From: an uncultured Arenicella sp. | GTDB taxonomy: Bacteria; Pseudomonadota; Gammaproteobacteria; Arenicellales; Arenicellaceae | Length of the DNA: 64,000 nt | Reading direction: 5' to 3' | Assembly (NCBI GenBank): GCA_937974565.1 | Contig: CALJWL010000012.1 | Coordinates: 1 to 64,000 of the forward strand | Part shown: positions 54,345-63,236 of the stretch, in pieces | Position numbering within the stretch: the first letter of the stretch is position 1 | Layout: each line of letters starts with the position of its first letter | The notes under the pieces: generated by a model | Databases searched by the model: none | Told to the model about the DNA's origin: nothing | What the model saw: the letters and a program-made list of their open reading frames with translations, nothing else | Program-made: the position numbers and the translations under genes

Positions 54345-55022
54345 CTACTGAGAAGGTGTTGAATCATCCATAATTAAGTCAATAATAGGGTTTAGTGACG
54401 CTGAAGCACCCTCTGGTTTAAACCCAGCTTCCTCAGCCGAAATTTGACCGGTTCCAACTTTGAAAAACACAATGTTACTGCGCTCTCTAATGTTATTAAA
54501 TCCCAGGGAATTTCGAGTAATTCCAGCCACCATAAACCCAATGACCGTTCCATTCGGCACTCGGCCGTTAGGAATGTTTCCACCAACACCTTGTGAACCG
54601 AAAGCATTAAACTTATCTAACGGTGGAAAGCGCAGATGCCTAGGACCACGCAAAGCGGTTTGAGTTTTTGTGATTTGGCCATTGCGTAAAAATTCCCATG
54701 TTGCGCCGTACCACACATCTTCTATTTCGATGAATGCCCATGCATTAGCTACACAACAACGTAAGTCAGTGCTACCATTTTGCCCTCGACCATTTGGCCA
54801 TATGTTTCTCCTATCGTAATCCATAGTGATGAGATTACCTGGAAAAGTAACGTTCAAGGTTGTGGTCTCTTCAAATGTGTTAATGAAGTCGGTTAAACCT
54901 GGGGTCAGCGCTTCTTCGAGTAATACGACACCACTCTCTAAGTCGTTGGGGAAAGCCGCATTGGCGGTCGAAACGTTATAAGAAACCAATAACGTGAGTA
55001 AAGAAGCAACTATTTTTTTCAT
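54345..55022 (-). CDS. Secreted protein of unknown function
   Basis: A 225-residue protein with a signal peptide (MKKIVASLLTLLVSYNVSTANA, cleaved near residue 22). The mature part has a CC pair in DLRCCVANAWAFIEIEDVWY and the segment YGATWEFLRNGQITKTQTAL, but no family I recognise. Its shape suggests a small beta-rich exported domain. It stands alone with its own terminator-like hairpin. Confidence 0.65.
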   Translation of the reverse strand: MKKIVASLLTLLVSYNVSTANAAFPNDLESGVVLLEEALTPGLTDFINTFEETTTLNVTFPGNLITMDYDRRNIWPNGRGQNGSTDLRCCVANAWAFIEIEDVWYGATWEFLRNGQITKTQTALRGPRHLRFPPLDKFNAFGSQGVGGNIPNGRVPNGTVIGFMVAGITRNSLGFNNIRERSNIVFFKVGTGQISAEEAGFKPEGASASLNPIIDLIMDDSTPSQ

Positions 55023-55202
55023 AATTAGTATAGGGGAACGTTAAGTCAAGGGAATCAAGAATATAATACTATAGGCGAGTATAAGAATTTGCCTCAGTTT
55101 ACACAACACTAAGCTCTAAACCTAACACGGAATTAAATTATGCAACACAATATGCCTTGATGAACTTTTCAAAGCGTTCATACGAGATAACTCTGACACC
55201 GA

Positions 55203-56294
55203 CTATACGTTAAAGCGAAAGTGTACTACGTCACCATCTTGCATAACGTAATCTTTCCCTTCCAAGCGAAACTTGCCGGCTTCTTTTGCTCCTTGTTCAC
55301 CACCATATTGATCATAGTCAGTGTAAGCCGTGGTTTCGGCTCGAATAAAACCACGCTCAAAATCGGTATGAATTACCCCGGCCGCTTGAGGGGCGGTATC
55401 ACCTTTACGAATGGTCCATGCCCTGACTTCTGTTTTACCTGCCGTGAAATAAGTTTGCAAACCTAATAACTCATAGCCAGCACGAATAACTCGATCCAAG
55501 CCCGGTTCATCTTGGCCAATTTCTTCTAGAAATTCGGCTTTTTCATCATCATCAAGTTCCGCTATTTCCGCTTCAATTGCCGCGCAAATCACGACCACGC
55601 CCGCGCCTTCTTTATTTGCAATCTCGACCACTGTATCAAGATGAGGGTTGTTTTCAAAACCCGCTTCATCCACATTAGCGATGTACATCGTGGGCTTGGC
55701 CGTCATCAGGCACAAATGTTTGATCTTGGCATAATCGTCTTTATCTAAGCCTAATGAGCGAACTGGCTCACCGGTATTAAGATGCTCGGCGACTCGTTCA
55801 AGCACAGCTTTAATGGCTATTTGTTCCTTATCACCCGATTTTGAGCGCTTCGCTGCGCGGTCGACGGCTTTCTCGACTGTTTCCAAATCGGCCAAACCAA
55901 GTTCGGTGTGTATCACTTCAATATCTGAAGCCGGATCAACTTTGCCCGCGACGTGTATAACGTTTTCATCGTTAAAACAACGAACCACATGAGCAATGGC
56001 GTCCACTTCACGAATATTGGCTAGAAACTGGTTGCCTAAACCTTCACCTTTTGACGCGCCTTCAACCAAACCGGCAATATCGACAAATTCCATGGTGGCC
56101 GGAATAGTCTTACTTGGTTCGGCTAATTCAGTTAGACGATGTAAGCGCGGGTCTGGCACTTCTACCATGCCAACATTTGGTTCAATAGTACAAAAAGGGT
56201 AATTCTCGGCTTGAATGCCGGAGTTAGTTAATGCATTAAATAAAGTGGATTTTCCTACATTAGGTAAACCCACAATCCCACATTTGAATCCCAT
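55203..56294 (-). CDS. ychF: Redox-regulated ATPase/GTPase YchF
   Basis: A 363-residue Obg-type P-loop protein that binds ribosomes and hydrolyses ATP. G1 loop [20 protein letters not shown] at about 6-25, [39 protein letters not shown] (G3) and the NVDE motif (TMYIANVDE) used for ATP preference. The C-terminal TGS domain includes TVFTAG-type [15 protein letters not shown] and [10 protein letters not shown]. It follows pth by 52 bp in the order rplY-pth-ychF. Confidence 0.96.
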   Translation of the reverse strand: MGFKCGIVGLPNVGKSTLFNALTNSGIQAENYPFCTIEPNVGMVEVPDPRLHRLTELAEPSKTIPATMEFVDIAGLVEGASKGEGLGNQFLANIREVDAIAHVVRCFNDENVIHVAGKVDPASDIEVIHTELGLADLETVEKAVDRAAKRSKSGDKEQIAIKAVLERVAEHLNTGEPVRSLGLDKDDYAKIKHLCLMTAKPTMYIANVDEAGFENNPHLDTVVEIANKEGAGVVVICAAIEAEIAELDDDEKAEFLEEIGQDEPGLDRVIRAGYELLGLQTYFTAGKTEVRAWTIRKGDTAPQAAGVIHTDFERGFIRAETTAYTDYDQYGGEQGAKEAGKFRLEGKDYVMQDGDVVHFRFNV

Positions 56295-56346
56295 GATAGA
56301 GTCCCGAACTAATATGTTCTAAACGTAATGTAAATTTAACAACAGT

Positions 56347-56937
56347 TTATTTAACTAAACTTGTGTGTAATTCATTCATTGCACGTGGAAATTCACCCCG
56401 TACAACCAAGTCCATAACGCGCAAGCTCTCAGCAATGGCGTTATCTATCGCTTGCTGGTCCGATTTACTGGCTGGTTTTAACACATAGCCCGACACATCT
56501 CGCCCAACACCCGGGTGACCGATACCGATTCTCAACCGCGCAAACTCATTACTTGCGCTTTTTTGCGTTATATCACGCAAACCGTTATTACCGCCATGGC
56601 CCCCTCCTAACTTCAATCGAGCGACACCCGCATCTAAGTCCAACTCATCGTGAGCGACCAATACAGAAGATAAGGCAATTTTATAATACCGACAGGCCGC
56701 AACAACGGCTTTGCCACTCAGGTTCATAAATGTGTCGGGGGCCAGCAAACGAATTTCTTGATCAGCTAACGTCACTTTGCTACTGCGCCCAAAACAATGC
56801 TTATCCGCCTTGAGTACACCGCCAGCATGACTAAGTAAACGATCTAAAAACAAAAACCCGGCATTATGCCGGGTCTTCGTATACTTCTCGCCCGGATTGC
56901 CGAGTCCGACAATCAGTTTGATCGGCGATGGCTCCAT
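56347..56937 (-). CDS. pth: Peptidyl-tRNA hydrolase
   Basis: Pth releases tRNA from peptidyl-tRNA that drops off ribosomes. The 196-residue protein has VGLGNPGEKYTKTRHNAGF at about 10-28 with the catalytic His in RHNAGF, LLAPDTFMNLSGKAV, VAHDELDLDAG with the conserved Asp, and KLGGGHGGNNGLRDI. Length is normal. Five base pairs separate it from rplY. Confidence 0.96.
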   Translation of the reverse strand: MEPSPIKLIVGLGNPGEKYTKTRHNAGFLFLDRLLSHAGGVLKADKHCFGRSSKVTLADQEIRLLAPDTFMNLSGKAVVAACRYYKIALSSVLVAHDELDLDAGVARLKLGGGHGGNNGLRDITQKSASNEFARLRIGIGHPGVGRDVSGYVLKPASKSDQQAIDNAIAESLRVMDLVVRGEFPRAMNELHTSLVK

Positions 56938-56942
56938 AAAGA

Positions 56943-57590
56943 TTACTCTTTGGTTGCCTCGTCTTCACCGCCTTCAGCTTCTCCACTGACTTCTTCAGCA
57001 GAAGCACTTGGGCCTTTAGGCGCCAATACAGAAGCAACAGGCAATTCCAAGTCTTGCTCTTGATAAGATGCAGCAAGCTCCACACCTTCTGGAAGCTTCA
57101 CTTCACCTAGGTGTACAGATTCGCCTTTACCAAGACCCGAACAGTCAACTTCGATGTACTCAGGAAGATCACTACCCAAACATGATACGTCAACCGAAAC
57201 CATGTTGTGACTCATGATACCGCTATCAATCTTTACACCAGGCGCGTCGTCTTCGCCCACAAAGTGGAACGGCACAGTCATGCTGATCGTGTCTTTACGG
57301 CTCACGCGTTGAAAGTCCAAGTGCATTACTTGAGATTTATAAGGGTGCATTTGCACATCACGCAATACCGCACGCTGCAAATCATCATCCACTCTTAATT
57401 GAACCAATGCGGAATGGAAAGCTTCAACTTCTAATTGGTGCATGATCTTGTTGTGATCCACCAATAGATATTGCTCATCTTCTCCACCGCCATAGACCAC
57501 CACTGGAACTTGACCGTTACGACGCGCACGACGTGAGGCAGCGGTACCAGATCCGGCTCTTACTTCAGCTTCTACTATAAAATTAGCCAT
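56943..57590 (-). CDS. rplY: 50S ribosomal protein L25 (long, CTC/TL5 form)
   Basis: A 215-residue ribosomal protein binding 5S rRNA. The N-terminal L25 domain (1-95: EVRAGSGTAASRRARRNGQV, MHPYKSQVMHLDFQRV) is followed by the C-terminal TL5 domain and an acidic tail (EEVSGEAEGGEDEATKE). This is the long form; E. coli has only the first domain. A perfect hairpin lies just before the start. The order prs-rplY-pth-ychF is the usual one. Confidence 0.95.
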   Translation of the reverse strand: MANFIVEAEVRAGSGTAASRRARRNGQVPVVVYGGGEDEQYLLVDHNKIMHQLEVEAFHSALVQLRVDDDLQRAVLRDVQMHPYKSQVMHLDFQRVSRKDTISMTVPFHFVGEDDAPGVKIDSGIMSHNMVSVDVSCLGSDLPEYIEVDCSGLGKGESVHLGEVKLPEGVELAASYQEQDLELPVASVLAPKGPSASAEEVSGEAEGGEDEATKE

Positions 57591-57607
57591 ACTATTTCTC
57601 TAAATTA

Positions 57608-57631
57608 ACCCATCAAATAACAATGATGGGT
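57608..57631 (-). promoter_or_regulatory. Hairpin in the rplY leader
   Basis: ACCCATCA (57608-57615) and TGATGGGT (57624-57631) form a perfect 8-bp stem with an 8-nt loop. On the minus strand it ends 18 nt before the rplY ATG. It could be a terminator or a translational control hairpin; the following TTAATTTA is a weak T run. Confidence 0.5.
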
Positions 57632-57811
57632 GTTTCCAAAACGCATCAGCCATTGCCGATACGATCATAAAACGGTTCTACTAAATAAAACCGAATGTAA
57701 AGAGCAACGTTTCAATGTTGCTCTCAAACAAAGCGTCGAGCGTGCGCAAAAACGTGGCTGTGTAAAAAACGCACGCCACCCATTCAAACACACCCACAAC
57801 GCTCATGGAGC

Positions 57812-57837
57812 AAAAATCGGCCTTTACGGCCAAATTT
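57812..57837 (-). terminator. Terminator overlapping the prs stop codon
   Basis: On the minus strand AAATTTGGCC pairs with GGCCGATTTT around GTAAA (one mismatch, one G-U), followed by TTTTTG. The stem includes part of the prs stop codon region, so it terminates very close to the gene's end. Confidence 0.7.
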
Positions 57838-58793
57838 TATATCTCTTCCTGAAAGAGACTGCTCACCGAATCACTTACCGTAATTCGACGAATTGACTCA
57901 CCAAGCAAATGAGAAACAGACAGTTGTCTTATTTTCTCACTTGCTGCGGCCGCATCTGACAGAGGAATGGTGTTAGTCACAACCACTTCATCCATCGTTG
58001 ACGCATTAATTCTATTCACGGCCTCACCGGATAAAACTGGGTGAGTACAATACGCCCTTACCGCTGTTGCACCGTGTTCTTTCAAAGCATCGGCGGCTTT
58101 ACATAAAGTATTGGCCGTATCGACCATATCGTCAATCAGCACACAACTGCGCCCATCAACGTCGCCAATTATGTTCATCACCTTAGCGACATTGGCTTTA
58201 GGACGACGCTTATCAATGATCGCAAGATCAACGCCCAAGCGTTTTGCCAAGGCTCTGGCACGAACCACGCCTCCCACATCCGGTGACACTACAACCAGAT
58301 TATCTTCATTCAAATTTTTGATGTCATCTAACAACACTGGCGAACCGTAAATGTTGTCAGTAGGGATGTCAAAAAAGCCTTGGATTTGATCTGCGTGTAA
58401 ATCCATGGTCAGCACGCGGTCAGCGCCAGCAGTACTCATCATGGATGCAATTAACTTAGCGCTGATTGGCACTCTAGAATTACGAGGGCGGCGATCTTGG
58501 CGTGCGTAACCGTAATATGGCATGACCGCCGTAATACGATGCGCTGATGAGCGATTACACGCATCGATCATCAACAATAATTCGATCAAGTTTTTGTGGC
58601 TGGGGGCACACGTCGGCTGGATGATAAACACATCTCGGCCTCGCACATTCTCTTGAATCTCAACGGTTATTTCACCGTCGCTAAACTGTTCAACTCGGGC
58701 TTTGCCCAATGGAACTTTTAGATAATCAACCACTTGAGCCGTAAGCTCAGGGTTAGCGTTACCAGAAAATACAAGTAAGTTTTCAAGTGCCAC
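57837..58793 (-). CDS. prs: Ribose-phosphate pyrophosphokinase
   Basis: Prs makes PRPP from ribose 5-phosphate and ATP for nucleotide, His and Trp synthesis. The 318-residue protein has [52 protein letters not shown] (flexible catalytic loop), [20 protein letters not shown], and the PRPP loop [13 protein letters not shown]. The GTG start follows CAGAGG. It lies downstream of tRNA-Gln and upstream of rplY. Confidence 0.96.
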   Translation of the reverse strand: MALENLLVFSGNANPELTAQVVDYLKVPLGKARVEQFSDGEITVEIQENVRGRDVFIIQPTCAPSHKNLIELLLMIDACNRSSAHRITAVMPYYGYARQDRRPRNSRVPISAKLIASMMSTAGADRVLTMDLHADQIQGFFDIPTDNIYGSPVLLDDIKNLNEDNLVVVSPDVGGVVRARALAKRLGVDLAIIDKRRPKANVAKVMNIIGDVDGRSCVLIDDMVDTANTLCKAADALKEHGATAVRAYCTHPVLSGEAVNRINASTMDEVVVTNTIPLSDAAAASEKIRQLSVSHLLGESIRRITVSDSVSSLFQEEI

Positions 58794-59117
58794 TGTAAAA
58801 CCTCTGTTTCGCTGCCAACATCGTTGTGTGACGGCTTATGTTTTGGTTAGAACTTATATTATTGAACGGTTATTCGATGCTTCTTCGACTCAGCCTTAAC
58901 ACTCTAAGTCGACGACCAATTTAGCAATAACGATCAGGTAACGGTAAATAGTAAAGTTTGGGAATTATAAGTGTAAGTAAAAATTTTTTCAGCGCACACA
59001 ATGGAAAATCCGAAACATTCAATGCCTGTGCTTTATTAATTACACGGGTAAAAAATATTGAACGCGCTAGCCACGAATAAACCGCTAACAGACGATAACG
59101 ATAAAACGAAGAAAGAA
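58794..59117. other. Gap between prs and tRNA-Gln
   Basis: A 324-bp AT-rich gap upstream of prs on the minus strand. It must contain the prs leader and promoter, but I cannot pick a clear -35/-10 pair, and no other gene is visible. Confidence 0.5.
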
Positions 59118-59194
59118 TGGCTGGGGTGGAAGGATTCGAACCTTCGAATGCCGGAATCAAAATCCGGTGCCTTAGGCCACTTGGCTACACCCCA
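59118..59194 (-). tRNA. tRNA-Gln (UUG)
   Basis: On the minus strand a full cloverleaf is visible: acceptor TGGGGTG paired with CACCCCA, D arm with AGCCAAGTGGC, anticodon stem CCGGA/TCCGG around TTTTGAT (anticodon TTG), T loop GGTTCGAATC and an encoded CCA end. The starting U at position 1 is typical of bacterial tRNA-Gln. It lies between ispE and prs as in pseudomonads. Confidence 0.95.
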
Positions 59195-59259
59195 GTAGGT
59201 TTCTTAACTGATATCGTCTTCACTTGGCGATCCGTGCCGTTCATGAACCGGAGCGTATT

Positions 59260-60174
59260 CTACTCCAATTTTTCGAACAATGGGTGAAAATTTTCACCTT
59301 TAGCAACGAAACCCGATGAATTTAATGGTCGTTTTTGCAATACGCTTAACCCCACCTGCTCACTTTCAACCGGAAGGAATACCGAACCGCCTGAACCACT
59401 CATTCTAGGCTTACCAAACTGCGACAACCACTCAAGAAGATCATTGACCTCTGGATGCTCAACACGAACGATTTCTTCAAGTTGATTAACACCAAAAGTG
59501 GCGTCTATAACACCTTCTGATGATCCGCTTTCGCCAACGTCAGCATCAACGCCTTTCTTGAGAGCGCGTATTTTCTTCATCTGAGGCATCGGTGTCAAAC
59601 GTTTATTTGAAAAAATTTGTGCCGTTGACACTTCAATGTTCGGTATTAATACCAGATACCACGATTCTGGCGGAGTAATCGGGGTTAAATGCTCCCCAAC
59701 TCCTTCAGCCCACGCTGATCTTCCTTCAATGAAAACCGGCACGTCAGCTCCAAGTTCTAAGCCGATAACGGCAAGCTCTTTCTTACTTAGGCCCAGTTGC
59801 CATAAGTGGTTAAGGGCAATCAAAACCGTTGCCGCATCAGAGCTGCCACCCCCCAGTCCTCCCCCCATAGGCAACCGTTTGGTCAGGCTGATCGTAACCC
59901 CACAATGGGGCTCGGCAAACGCTTTTAATTTATGCGCCGCTCGCAAACACAAATCACTCTCTTCACTAAAACCCAAATTGTAGCTTCGCCCTATCAGTCC
60001 TTGAGTATTTAATTCAAAAAACAAGTCATCTTTGACGCTTAAAAACTGAAATGCGGTCTGTAAATTATGATAGCCATCGGCGCGTTTACCCACCACATGT
60101 AAAAACAAATTAATTTTAGCGGGAGCGGGCCATGGTCCAGATCGTTGAGTTGAATGTTCAAATGAAATTGTCAT
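59260..60174 (-). CDS. ispE: 4-diphosphocytidyl-2-C-methyl-D-erythritol kinase
   Basis: IspE phosphorylates CDP-methylerythritol in the MEP isoprenoid pathway. The 304-residue GHMP kinase has PAPAKINLFLHVVGKRADGY at about 16-35, the ATP-binding loop PMGGGLGGGSSDAATVLIAL, ELGADVPVFIEG and the C-terminal MSGSGGSVFLP. A loop near 200-225 (KKGVDADVGESGSSEG) is slightly longer than usual. It lies between lolB and tRNA-Gln. Confidence 0.95.
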   Translation of the reverse strand: MTISFEHSTQRSGPWPAPAKINLFLHVVGKRADGYHNLQTAFQFLSVKDDLFFELNTQGLIGRSYNLGFSEESDLCLRAAHKLKAFAEPHCGVTISLTKRLPMGGGLGGGSSDAATVLIALNHLWQLGLSKKELAVIGLELGADVPVFIEGRSAWAEGVGEHLTPITPPESWYLVLIPNIEVSTAQIFSNKRLTPMPQMKKIRALKKGVDADVGESGSSEGVIDATFGVNQLEEIVRVEHPEVNDLLEWLSQFGKPRMSGSGGSVFLPVESEQVGLSVLQKRPLNSSGFVAKGENFHPLFEKLE

Positions 60175-60290
60175 TGAAATAAGCGCTTTTAATTAGAAAC
60201 CAAAAACCCAGGCTCACTCACGGAGCCAACGAAGTTAATTAACCTTTAGCGTGACGGCTTTGGTTCGCCGCTAACCTAAGATGGCCATTA

Positions 60291-60974
60291 TTACAGTCGC
60301 GTCCATGACTTCACAACCAATCGCACCTTAGCGGTTTCTTCAACACCACCATAAAATGCCGTTTTAGTTGCCACAATTTTTTTGGGTAAGCTGGGAGTTA
60401 ACCCATTAGGTTCTTGAAACTTTGAATAATCAATTTGCCACCCACGCTGGCCTATTGCCACCACGGCGTCTTCATTCATCAAATATTGCGTAACTGACTT
60501 AGGTTCAGGCACCACAAAAAGCCAATATTTCAACGCGCTGATCGGTATTGGCCAACCGGTAATTCGAGACAACAAGGCCTCGGCGCTGCGGCCTTGATGA
60601 GTGCGCCCGCGAGTATCGGTTAGCGTAACGCCATTAGAGTCAAATTCGATACGAATGGAACCCACGCCAAGAGGACCAAACAAGCGCATGACATTCGAAT
60701 CGCCATTAACTTGCCACACAAGGTTGGCGGATTCTTTAATTTGGGGAGTACTGATGGCAATTTTCGCGGTCAGCTTCCAAGCATACAACTCATTGTGCCA
60801 AGCTTGACGATCCGAAAACACCTCAGTGTCATTTTTCCAGCCATCTCTTATCACCTCTTTGTGCTTAACTGAGTGGCAAGCACTTAATACCAAACCGGTC
60901 ATCACTATTAGAAATAGCCTCAACAGCGTAATTCCAGTAGCAAAATGAATCCGTGCCTGACTCATTATTACCAT
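60291..60974 (-). CDS. lolB: Outer-membrane lipoprotein insertion factor LolB
   Basis: LolB accepts lipoproteins from LolA and inserts them into the outer membrane; it is itself a lipoprotein. The 227-residue protein has a signal peptide with lipobox LSAC (Cys33 from the first ATG). The domain begins WHNELYAWKLTAKIAISTPQ and includes GPLGVGSIRIEFDSNGVTLT and GWPIPISALKYWLFV, typical of LolB. A second ATG at 60965 is equally possible as start. Three base pairs separate it from the TPR gene, and ispE follows. Confidence 0.92.
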   Translation of the reverse strand: MVIMSQARIHFATGITLLRLFLIVMTGLVLSACHSVKHKEVIRDGWKNDTEVFSDRQAWHNELYAWKLTAKIAISTPQIKESANLVWQVNGDSNVMRLFGPLGVGSIRIEFDSNGVTLTDTRGRTHQGRSAEALLSRITGWPIPISALKYWLFVVPEPKSVTQYLMNEDAVVAIGQRGWQIDYSKFQEPNGLTPSLPKKIVATKTAFYGGVEETAKVRLVVKSWTRL

Positions 60975-60977
60975 TAT

Positions 60978-62789
60978 CTAAGACCCGCTTCTGATGTGAT
61001 CAACTTGCAAAGCCGAGTCCACGGTAATCCCATAACGTTGCATGGTTTCAAGCAACAAGCGGTTGTCTCCTTCTCGGTCAATCCAACTAAGCCAGATTTC
61101 TTTGGCTCTGGCCTGCTGACCTGATTCCCACAGCACTTCGGCCAAATGGGTGGCAATTTCCACTTCCTCACTAGCAGCATAGGCTCTTTCTAAAAATTCA
61201 ATTGCGGTCTCATAATCTTTCTGTCGATACGCCACCCAACCCATGCTGTCTAAAATGTGAGCATCATTGGGCCGCAATTTAACGGCTTTTTCAATCAGGG
61301 CACGCGCTTCTTCATAGCGCTCGGTTTGATCCGCCAAGGTATACCCAAGGGCATTTAACGCATTTGCATGCTCTGGCTGCGCTTTGATAATCTCTCGCAG
61401 GTCAGGCTCGGCAATGTCTAATCGTTTCAATTCTGCGGCCACCAAAGCCCGCGCATACAACAAATCGTAATTATCAGGCAGATAGTAGAGTACTTCGTTA
61501 ATCGCACCCAGTGCTTCTTCATACTGGTATTCAGACATTAATAAATAATGACGACTCAATGCCAAATTCAAATATTGTGCCTCGGTGCGCGGTTCCAAGC
61601 CAGCCAACGTATTAATTGCGGAATCCAAACCGTAAAGCTCATAACGCGCATTAGCCACTTGAACTTGTGCGCTGAACAATAAATCTTGGTTCGCGATGTC
61701 ATTAAAATGACGCTCGGCTAACTGGTAATTTTTCTCTATATAATGGCGCCTAGCTAACGCCCAGCGTATATCGTCATTACTAGGGTCAATGTTTAATGCG
61801 CGCTGATAATATCGAATGGCCGCCGCACTGTCTTTTCGATCTTCGGCTAACGCACCTGCGTATTGCAATGCATCAATATCTCTGGGGGCCTTCTGCAACA
61901 ACGTTTGAATCGACATAAAGGCCGCATCAGCGTCGCCTTTACGCAACAGTTCAGCCGCATGATTAATTTGCATCATCACTGAGTCAGGATGGGATTTGAC
62001 GTATTGAGCAATAAATTCGCCCCGCTCATCCAGCTTATCTTGCGAAGCCAATAGCTTGGCCTTCATTTGCGCGGCCAAATCCCAATCAGGGCGTTGCTCT
62101 AAGGCTTTGCGTACCCACACTTCAGATTGCTCAAAATCATTAAAATACTCGGCCACAAACGCCGAACTCAACGCGGCTTGAGGCGACTCTTGATATTGTT
62201 CAACCAGATAGTCAGCGGCCACCAAAGCACTTTCCTTATTTTTCTGACGCGTCAGTAGCGCCGCTATTTGCTTTACGTGCGAATCCAACTCTTTACCCTG
62301 CTTATGAAGGTCGATGCTGTTTTTGGCACCGTCTACGTCACCCGAACCCAATTGAGTAATCAACAGCATATTCAGCGGATCAGCCTCACCCGGCTCTAAT
62401 TCATGCCACAGTTGGGCACCCAGCAAGCCCTTTTGGTAATCGTCATCTCTCAATGCCAGCAACGTGGCCAGCCTCGCCAGCCTGTAGTCTTTGGTCGACA
62501 ATGCCGTCTGCTGCGCCTTTTCCGCCGCTAACGACCATTGCCCTTGATAGCTGGCTAAATTAACCACCAACAAATTTTCCAACGTTTGAGCATCTAAACC
62601 CAGTTTAGGCAACTTCGGGTCATGAGACAGTTCCGCGTCAGACTTAATACTCAGCTGATCTGGGCTTGCTTCAATAAGCGCTTCGGCCTTCGCCGTATCA
62701 ACACGCTCACTCTCAACACCATTGGTCGCGCATGCACTTAGGCCGGCCACAAACGTGAATAAAGCCAACAACCTCAGCTTCTTTAACAT
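60978..62789 (-). CDS. Tetratricopeptide-repeat lipoprotein
   Basis: A lipoprotein of about 603 residues: MLKKLRLLALFTFVAGLSAC with lipobox LSAC, then TPR repeats over nearly the whole length (for example AAIRYYQRALNIDPSNDDIR, ALNALGYTLADQTERYEEAR, AVKLRPNDAHILDSMGWVAY). It belongs to the group encoded next to lolB in gammaproteobacteria. TPR proteins act as scaffolds; a direct role with LolB is suggested only by adjacency. An ATG at 62828 is in frame but would put 13 extra residues before the signal peptide. No clear ribosome site. Confidence 0.85.
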   Translation of the reverse strand: MLKKLRLLALFTFVAGLSACATNGVESERVDTAKAEALIEASPDQLSIKSDAELSHDPKLPKLGLDAQTLENLLVVNLASYQGQWSLAAEKAQQTALSTKDYRLARLATLLALRDDDYQKGLLGAQLWHELEPGEADPLNMLLITQLGSGDVDGAKNSIDLHKQGKELDSHVKQIAALLTRQKNKESALVAADYLVEQYQESPQAALSSAFVAEYFNDFEQSEVWVRKALEQRPDWDLAAQMKAKLLASQDKLDERGEFIAQYVKSHPDSVMMQINHAAELLRKGDADAAFMSIQTLLQKAPRDIDALQYAGALAEDRKDSAAAIRYYQRALNIDPSNDDIRWALARRHYIEKNYQLAERHFNDIANQDLLFSAQVQVANARYELYGLDSAINTLAGLEPRTEAQYLNLALSRHYLLMSEYQYEEALGAINEVLYYLPDNYDLLYARALVAAELKRLDIAEPDLREIIKAQPEHANALNALGYTLADQTERYEEARALIEKAVKLRPNDAHILDSMGWVAYRQKDYETAIEFLERAYAASEEVEIATHLAEVLWESGQQARAKEIWLSWIDREGDNRLLLETMQRYGITVDSALQVDHIRSGS

Positions 62790-63236
62790 AAAATAAAGTT
62801 TTGTTTTTTTATACATAAAAATTCTCATACGGCCAAGCTGGGGTTACGGCAATTAATACGCGCCAAATAAACTCGGCGCACCTCGTTCTGGTCGCAGAAA
62901 ACACCAACACCACGATCAAGCAAACCTTCACCAAATAACACACGGCTAAGACCTCAATTTGTGCATTATAAACATAAGACCGGCAAGCGACACGTCATCG
63001 CACTTAAGTATTAACAAAGATCGACCATAGGCACTTCTTACACGCATTGGTAAGACTGTTCTTAACTTTATCCTAATGAATCACTACAATAAGCATGTAT
63101 TGCGGCTAATCAATGCATCGTTTCTTTTAATAGATGCGCCACTTCGGCACAATTGGCTAAGACACATTGCCCGCTCTCGGCCCTAATAACGCATTTACAT
63201 AGGCGATATTACAAACCGCACACTAGATCAATTCAT
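62790..63236. other. 447-bp gap before the last gene
   Basis: A divergent gap between the TPR lipoprotein and the final gene. A short open frame exists on the minus strand but has no protein features. I see no hemA-like sequence (often next to lolB), RNA gene or clear promoter. Confidence 0.5.

Noticed and set aside
62829-63000. A short minus-strand frame that might have been hemA
   Set aside because: No glutamyl-tRNA reductase motif can be read; the frame is about 40 codons of low-quality sequence.
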